The position numbers and the translations under genes are program-made. The notes below the pieces were generated by a model. The model made no database searches and was not told where the DNA came from. It saw only the letters and a list, made by a program, of their open reading frames with translations. A DNA stretch of 32,481 bases from NCBI GenBank assembly GCA_013112725.1, contig JABFFZ010000068.1:1-32481 (forward strand), read 5' to 3'. Positions 31,839 through 32,481 of this stretch are shown here, in pieces; within the stretch, counting starts at the first letter, position 1, and each line of letters opens with the position of its first letter. This stretch comes from Chloroflexota bacterium (GTDB lineage Bacteria > Chloroflexota > Anaerolineae > Promineifilales > Promineifilaceae).

Positions 31839-32481
31839 ATGAAATTACTACACCTGTTGCTCATCATGTGTTGCCTGGGTGGGTTGTTGATAAGTGGCTG
31901 CACGGCCGTGCCAGAGAGCGCAGCTACTGTACCCGCCACCCGCGTGGTGGGTGAGACTGCCACGCCTGCTACTGTCTTGCCTGCCAACACGCCTTTGTCT
32001 GCTGCCGTTACGGCCACACTACCACCCAACAGCACCTCTGCTCCCATAGAAGCGCCGATGCTGCCGGCTGCGGCCGTGCGGGAGACGCAGGCGGCGCTGG
32101 TTGCTGTTTACACTCCACTCCCATCCAAAACCCCCACACCTACCGCCACCCCTTTTACAGGCCCGGTCTGGCCCATTCTTTTTGCTGGTGTGCCATGCGT
32201 ATCTGGACATTTCTATTGCACTGATCCCGAACGGCATGAGCCGATGCAATGGTATCAGGTTTACAGCGATGGTTCCGGCTTTAGATCTGTGGATCAATTG
32301 GAAAATCCCGACATGGTTATTCAACGCATCCGCTTTTCGCCTGATGGCTCTTTGATGGCTTATTGGGCGGCTTCATCCGAACACCGGCACCTTTTTTTGG
32401 CTGACTTGAACAACAAAAATCCAATAGAACTGGTTGTTGTTCCTGCTGAACAAGGCGCTTTAATGCAAGGGTTTGACTTTG
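31839..32481 (+). CDS. Lipoprotein with propeller-like start, partial
   Basis: The frame stays open to the window edge (214 residues visible). It starts MKLLHLLLIMCCLGGLLISGC, a lipoprotein signal with lipobox LISGC (lipid-carrying Cys21). A Thr/Pro/Ala-rich linker follows (PTPTATPF), typical of surface lipoproteins in this phylum. Then comes a domain with IRFSPDGSLMAYWAA, a PD40-type blade as in the upstream propeller gene. ATG at 31839 has GAGGAGG five bases upstream. It lies 72 bases after the propeller gene and probably shares its transcript. Its C-terminus lies outside the window. Confidence 0.8.
   Translation, partial: MKLLHLLLIMCCLGGLLISGCTAVPESAATVPATRVVGETATPATVLPANTPLSAAVTATLPPNSTSAPIEAPMLPAAAVRETQAALVAVYTPLPSKTPTPTATPFTGPVWPILFAGVPCVSGHFYCTDPERHEPMQWYQVYSDGSGFRSVDQLENPDMVIQRIRFSPDGSLMAYWAASSEHRHLFLADLNNKNPIELVVVPAEQGALMQGFDF

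Larger units (their letters stand above)
180..31909. repeat. Dispersed hyper-abundant palindrome ACGGCCGT (about 65 copies)
   Basis: Reading the whole window by eye gives about 65 copies of the octamer ACGGCCGT. Examples start near 180, 262, 601, 676, 2440, 3133, 3376, 3816, 4338, 5599, 7091, 7110, 10788, 13388, 13430, 18245, 21289, 24529, 26872, 27199, 29137, 31698 and 31902. At roughly 56% GC fewer than one copy would be expected by chance. Nearly all copies lie inside genes on both strands, and one (29246) lies in a leader region. Because the site is its own complement, it reads ACG-GCC-GTn (Thr-Ala-Val) on either strand, and many unrelated proteins here carry TAV. Other copies read as xGR or xRP. 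It resembles HIP1 of cyanobacteria in behaviour, not in sequence. Confidence 0.9.

Overview
The window looks like a chromosomal segment of a Chloroflexota bacterium, probably Anaerolineae-like. This placement is an inference from several gene types: a MutL-type ASKHA ATPase with several membrane and zinc-ribbon neighbours, a PspA region with zinc-ribbon membrane proteins, Thr/Pro-rich lipoprotein linkers, and an LPQTG-tailed surface protein. No rRNA, tRNA, CRISPR array, transposase or phage module was found. About 25 protein genes are supported, most of them on the minus strand.

Layout. (1) 126-3240 (-): an ECF sigma factor and an overlapping membrane-anchored anti-sigma-like protein. They are divergent from a class C beta-lactamase-fold serine hydrolase (3351-4745, +), with a 50-bp near-perfect palindrome between them. 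(2) 4746-5331: a small accessory patch with inverted repeats, an orphan BrnA/CopG-like antitoxin and a decayed VOC (glyoxalase-fold) gene. (3) 5328-13021 (-): an envelope-stress-like neighbourhood holding a coiled-coil membrane protein, a zinc-ribbon/TPR membrane protein, PspA, two paralogous zinc-ribbon membrane proteins and a REC-HK-REC-pseudokinase, the last with an apparently leaderless start. (4) 13193-22929 (-): a tightly packed operon of seven genes plus a trailing LPQTG surface protein. It encodes three small membrane proteins, a 1235-residue protein with two zinc ribbons and about 24 'xDWL' motifs, another six-helix membrane protein, a MutL-family ATPase and a barrel-sandwich/KOW-like protein. 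A good sigma-70-type promoter with an upstream palindrome precedes it. (5) 23210-25443 (-): a four-helix holin-like protein, a CcmC-like membrane protein and FabH; FabH has its own promoter and a palindrome at the predicted start of transcription. (6) 25699-32481: a secreted HExxH metallopeptidase, a secreted protein made of three copies of one domain, a V4R-domain protein, a TolB-like propeller protein whose frame is broken at an 11-G tract, and a propeller-type lipoprotein that runs off the window.

The most striking signal cuts across all genes. The palindrome ACGGCCGT occurs about 65 times in 32.5 kb, where fewer than one copy is expected by composition. It is mostly inside genes and is often read as Thr-Ala-Val on either strand. 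A second theme is that most intergenic gaps carry long inverted repeats, including two multi-hairpin cloverleaf elements at 29402-29464 and 31770-31824. The candidate undescribed systems are the palindrome itself and the 13.2-22.9 kb membrane/ATPase operon.
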